From assembly GCA_035942255.1 (NCBI GenBank), contig DASZDG010000050.1, forward strand, positions 12,315 to 76,314: a stretch of DNA of 64,000 nucleotides. Reading direction: 5' to 3'. The notes beneath the pieces were generated by a model. It was not told the origin of the DNA. It did not search any database and was given only the letters and a program-made list of their open reading frames with translations. The position numbers and the translations under genes are program-made. This DNA comes from JALZEG01 sp035942255. Lineage in GTDB: Bacteria; Actinomycetota; CADDZG01; WHSQ01. This document shows, in pieces, positions 61,160 to 64,000 of this stretch; position 1 is the stretch's first letter, and each line of letters opens with the position of its first letter.

Positions 61160-61438
61160 TGCGCACCTCCTCCTCGAGCCTCCCAATTGCTCTGAACGCA
61201 GAGTGTCAAATAGAACTTGCCTAAACAAGATGGGAACGGGCCATTCTTGAGTACGCAGTTCTGACTAGGTTTTGCTTGGCCCGATAACGTCCTCGGCGGC
61301 GCACGCCGTGTAACCAGCGGGGGAATTGAGGTCTACGTGCGCTGTGACATGGTGCGGCGCCGCGTCTCCGGAACGGCGTGTAACTCAAGCACTTAACGTC
61401 GTTGCACGGGCTGCTTAGAAACGGACGCAGCGCGTTTC
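61160..61438. other. Intergenic stretch between peptide A and the MFS gene
   Basis: About 280 bases, less G+C-rich than its surroundings, without a convincing gene. It holds TTGACA (minus strand, 61204-61209) and a small palindrome CTCTGAACGCAGAG (61190-61203), both placed to control the peptide gene. Confidence 0.5.
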
Positions 61439-62791
61439 CTAGGTGGCGGGAGCCGCCATGTACTCGGGCTGCAGGTGCTTCGAGTTGAGGAAGGCACCTA
61501 TCGCCAACCCGCACAGCATCAGCGCGGCGATGAGGAACGGCGCGCGCAGGCCGAACGCTCGTCCCGCCACGCCGCCCAGCAACGTCCCGAACGGGATCGC
61601 GCCCCAGGACAGCAACCGGTGCGCGCTCTGCACGCGGCCCAGCAGACGGTCGGGCGTGACTGCCTGACGCAACGAGTTCGTGAGGACGTTCCACACTCCC
61701 CCGGCGAACGCGACCGCGACCATCATCGTCGCGACGAGCGGCACGAAGCCGGTGGCGGAGATCGTGAGGTTCGCGAGCCCCGCGATCCCGAGGGCCGCGG
61801 CGAGAGCGAGAGGGATCCCGGTGTGCTTGCGGATGCGTCCGGCCATCAGGCTCCCTGCGAGCGCGCCGACGGCTTCGATGCTGAGAAGGATGCCGAACCC
61901 GAGGGAGCTGAGACCGAGCTCCTCGAGGGCGAACAGCACGAAGATCGCGAACGTGGCGTTGAGCGCGACGTTCGTGAGCGCCGCGATGTAGCTGAGGTTG
62001 CGCAACGAGGGGCGCGCGCGGAGCCAGCGGACCCCCTCGGAGATGTCCTCTTTGATGCTCCGGCGTTCACCGGTTGCCGCAGGGCGCGGCGGCCGCTTCT
62101 TGATGCCGAAGATCAACGACCCCGCGAGCAGGAACGAGCCGGCGTCGACGAGGAACGGGAGCCCGGCCGACTGCGCGAACAGCAGCCCGCCGAGCGCGGG
62201 GCCCGCGAACTGGTTCGTCGCCACCACGATCGCCTCGAGCCGCCCGTTCGCATCCTCCAGGCGCTCCTTCGGGACCACCCCCGGCACGAGGGCGAAGACC
62301 GCGTTGTCGGAGAAGACCTCGCCCACCCCTTGGAGGAACGCGACCGCGTAGAGGACCGGCAGGCCCGCCTCACCGAAGAACACGAGGCCGCACAGCATCG
62401 CCATCACGAGCGCGCGCATCGTGCTGACGGCGGTCACGAGGCCGCGGCGGTCGAGGCGGTCGACGATCGCGCCGGCGGGCAGGCTGAACAGCAGCCACGG
62501 AAGATTGCTCGCGAGCAGTATCCCCGACACCGCTACGGGGTCGCGGGTCACCGCGGCTGCGAGAAGCGGAAGCGCGGTGATGCGCACGCCGTCGCCGATG
62601 TTCGACACCGCGGCCGCGCCCCAGACACGGGCGAAGTCGGCACCGAGCTTCCGGGGCTCGGTCTCGGGGAGGTAGATGACCTCGTCGACACGCGACGGCG
62701 CTGCGAGATCGACGACCTCGGGCATGCCGTCGGCAGGGAGCCGGGCTTCCTCTAGCTCCATGTCCAAGGCGGTTTCGTCCGTTGACCTCAT
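61439..62791 (-). CDS. MFS transporter between the twin peptide genes
   Basis: 450 residues. A cytosolic N-terminus of about 50 residues is followed by twelve membrane helices. The loop RLDRRGL after helix 2 and the general pattern (SNIGDGVRITALPLLAAAVTRDP) match the MFS exporter group related to EntS and macrolide exporters. A GGGGGA lies upstream of ATG 62791. It sits between, and on the same strand as, two genes for near-identical 16-residue peptides, so export of these peptides or their product is an attractive guess. Confidence 0.9.
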   Translation of the reverse strand: MRSTDETALDMELEEARLPADGMPEVVDLAAPSRVDEVIYLPETEPRKLGADFARVWGAAAVSNIGDGVRITALPLLAAAVTRDPVAVSGILLASNLPWLLFSLPAGAIVDRLDRRGLVTAVSTMRALVMAMLCGLVFFGEAGLPVLYAVAFLQGVGEVFSDNAVFALVPGVVPKERLEDANGRLEAIVVATNQFAGPALGGLLFAQSAGLPFLVDAGSFLLAGSLIFGIKKRPPRPAATGERRSIKEDISEGVRWLRARPSLRNLSYIAALTNVALNATFAIFVLFALEELGLSSLGFGILLSIEAVGALAGSLMAGRIRKHTGIPLALAAALGIAGLANLTISATGFVPLVATMMVAVAFAGGVWNVLTNSLRQAVTPDRLLGRVQSAHRLLSWGAIPFGTLLGGVAGRAFGLRAPFLIAALMLCGLAIGAFLNSKHLQPEYMAAPAT

Positions 62792-62984
62792 CGGGTCCCC
62801 CTGCTCGCGCTGCCCGTTGGACCGGCGGTCCGCCCGAAGCCGCCCGGCTGGTTACGTGCTGTGAAGACGCTGTCACGGGGGCCGTACCCGCCACAAGGTG
62901 AATACGGGTGGTTTATCGGCTCACCACAACGGACTACGCGTGTGGCCCCACTTGCTCATGCGTAGGTCCGGCGCCGGCGCGCAA

Positions 62985-63006
62985 CGGGCCGCCCGCAGGC
63001 GGCCCG
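62985..63006 (-). terminator. Hairpin behind the second 16-residue peptide gene
   Basis: A perfect 9-bp stem CGGGCCGCC/GGCGGCCCG with a four-base loop, 19 bases after the stop of peptide B. It lacks a T tract on the minus strand, so termination is likely but less certain than at peptide A. Confidence 0.6.
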
Positions 63007-63024
63007 CTCGCGTATCGAAGGGGC

Positions 63025-63075
63025 TTACGTCCAGCTGGTGCCCAGCTTCCCGACCTCGGCGCGGATGTCGATCAT
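63025..63075 (-). CDS. 16-residue peptide B, M-IDIR-E-GKLG-SW family
   Basis: Encodes MIDIRAEVGKLGTSWT from ATG 63075, with GGGAGGGG-AGGG about eight bases upstream. Changes from peptide A are V6A, T8V, R13T and S16T, all other positions identical. Like A it is followed by a hairpin. It starts upstream of the MFS gene and is divergent from the secreted protein at 63277. Confidence 0.72.
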   Translation of the reverse strand: MIDIRAEVGKLGTSWT

Positions 63076-63276
63076 CGTCGTGTCCCTCCCCTCCCGGCTC
63101 CCGGCTGCGTTGTCGCCACCATCGCCCCGCCGGCGGGTGGCGACAACGGGGATGGCCGGATGTTGAGCGTGTTCGGTCAACGCAGTGGATCGCGAAATAG
63201 TCATTTCGGGGCATTCACGGGGAGTGTCCGATTTCCTACCGTTCGACCCGTCGTCCATCTAGTCGAGGGGGAACGG

Positions 63277-63963
63277 GTGAAGAGATTTTCGGGCAGGGTG
63301 AGCGTCGCAAGCATGCTGGCGGTAGCCACGACGATGCTGGCGCCACCGGCGCAGCTGGCGTCGGCAACGGGCACGATCGCGTCGCTGTGCCGGGCCGTCG
63401 CAAACGTGGTGTCGCCGGCGGTTGCGGCGGCGAACGAGTGTCCCGTGCCGATCGCGGGGTCGGTCACCGGCGAGACGGGATCGATCAAGAAGAACCCCGT
63501 CACCGACCTCGTCGACGCGTACTCCGGCGTCTCCGGCGTCAACTGGCAGCACCAGCTGTTCTCGAACCTGACCAGCAAGCCCCAGGCGTGCAGCCACTAC
63601 CGGAACAACCAGGTAGTCGCGAACGAAAAGTGGCTGATCCTGACCCAGACCGCGTACCGAGCGGACATGACCGACGCGCCGTTCGCGACCGGGACCTACT
63701 ACATAGGAGTCGGGACGACCGACGAGCTGGGGACGCTGCGGACCGCCGACGCGATGTTCGCCCCGAAGGGCCGCAGCTGCGCCTCGGGAGGCGAGGTCAA
63801 CGCGAGCTCGGGGAGCATCACGTACATGACCGTGACGGACACGCTCGTCGAAGGGACCTACGACCTCTGGTTCGGACCCGACCACGTGACCGGCACGTTC
63901 TCGGCGCCGCACTGCACGCTGTGTGCGCCGCGGCCGAACACGCAGACCTGCCTGAAGGCCTGA
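63277..63963 (+). CDS. Secreted protein, unknown function
   Basis: 228 residues from GTG 63277, set by GAGGGG about seven bases upstream. A signal peptide (RFSGRVSVASMLAVATTMLAPPAQLASA) leads to a beta-rich exported domain with six or more Cys, ending CTLCAPRPNTQTCLKA. No family recognised. It faces away from peptide B. Confidence 0.75.
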   Translation: MKRFSGRVSVASMLAVATTMLAPPAQLASATGTIASLCRAVANVVSPAVAAANECPVPIAGSVTGETGSIKKNPVTDLVDAYSGVSGVNWQHQLFSNLTSKPQACSHYRNNQVVANEKWLILTQTAYRADMTDAPFATGTYYIGVGTTDELGTLRTADAMFAPKGRSCASGGEVNASSGSITYMTVTDTLVEGTYDLWFGPDHVTGTFSAPHCTLCAPRPNTQTCLKA

Positions 63964-64000
63964 GACAAATCCCGTAACGAGAGAAGGGCGGCCCCCGCGG

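Noticed and set aside
1..64000. CRISPR arrays, rRNA genes, phage structural genes, insertion sequences with transposase
   Set aside because: I looked for regularly spaced repeats, rRNA signatures and transposase or capsid motifs and saw none.

Overview
The window is high-GC DNA (roughly 70 % G+C outside one island) from an Actinomycetota-like bacterium. The evidence is the order rpsA-coaE-...-uvrB-...-uvrA, frequent GTG/TTG starts, a UdgX-type uracil-DNA glycosylase, a PknB-like kinase and many small secreted proteins. I cannot name the class or genus. Most of the sequence is chromosomal backbone: ftsH (cut by the left edge), signalling proteins (kinase, GGDEF-EAL, adenylate cyclase, two sensor kinases, a minimal two-component pair), DNA repair (udgX, uvrA, uvrB), transporters, an exopolysaccharide O-acylation pair (MBOAT plus SGNH-like) and ribosomal protein S1.

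Three accessory regions stand out. (1) 16211-21955: a complete tyrosine recombinase is followed by a 4.8-kb segment bounded by two exact 18-bp inverted repeats. The last recombinase codons, including its stop, lie inside the left repeat. Inside the segment two genes face each other tail to tail, each starting a few bases from one repeat: a family 2 glycosyltransferase and a 1212-residue STAND ATPase with an N-terminal Mrr-like nuclease domain (Avs-like, probable phage defence). Inversion would place one or the other directly downstream of the recombinase. I read this as a candidate two-state DNA-inversion switch.

(2) 32089-41443: a 9.35-kb, lower-GC island has split the chromosomal tRNA-Val(CAC) gene in its anticodon arm. 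The two halves lie at its two ends, joined by an 18-bp direct repeat, and the island carries its own intact tRNA-Val(CAC). It encodes a deaminase-MazG fusion and a tightly overlapping six-gene operon: dUTPase, phosphoribosyltransferase-like protein, ORC/CDC6-like ATPase, an unknown protein, a DNA adenine methylase-like protein and a SIR2-domain protein. Three HTH-type proteins sit at its right end. No integrase is visible. I infer a defence island with a possibly new multi-gene system.

(3) 61046-63075: two tiny, strongly ribosome-bound genes encode 16-residue peptides identical at 12 of 16 positions. Each is followed by a hairpin, and they flank an MFS exporter. They may be signalling or RiPP-precursor-like peptides with their exporter.

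Smaller points of note are a WxGxx repeat tail on a subtilase, an HTH-nucleotidyltransferase pair resembling a toxin-antitoxin module, a 9-bp repeat array upstream of a MATE transporter, leader hairpins before rpsA and the cold-shock gene, and a dispersed GGGGGCCGCG motif.
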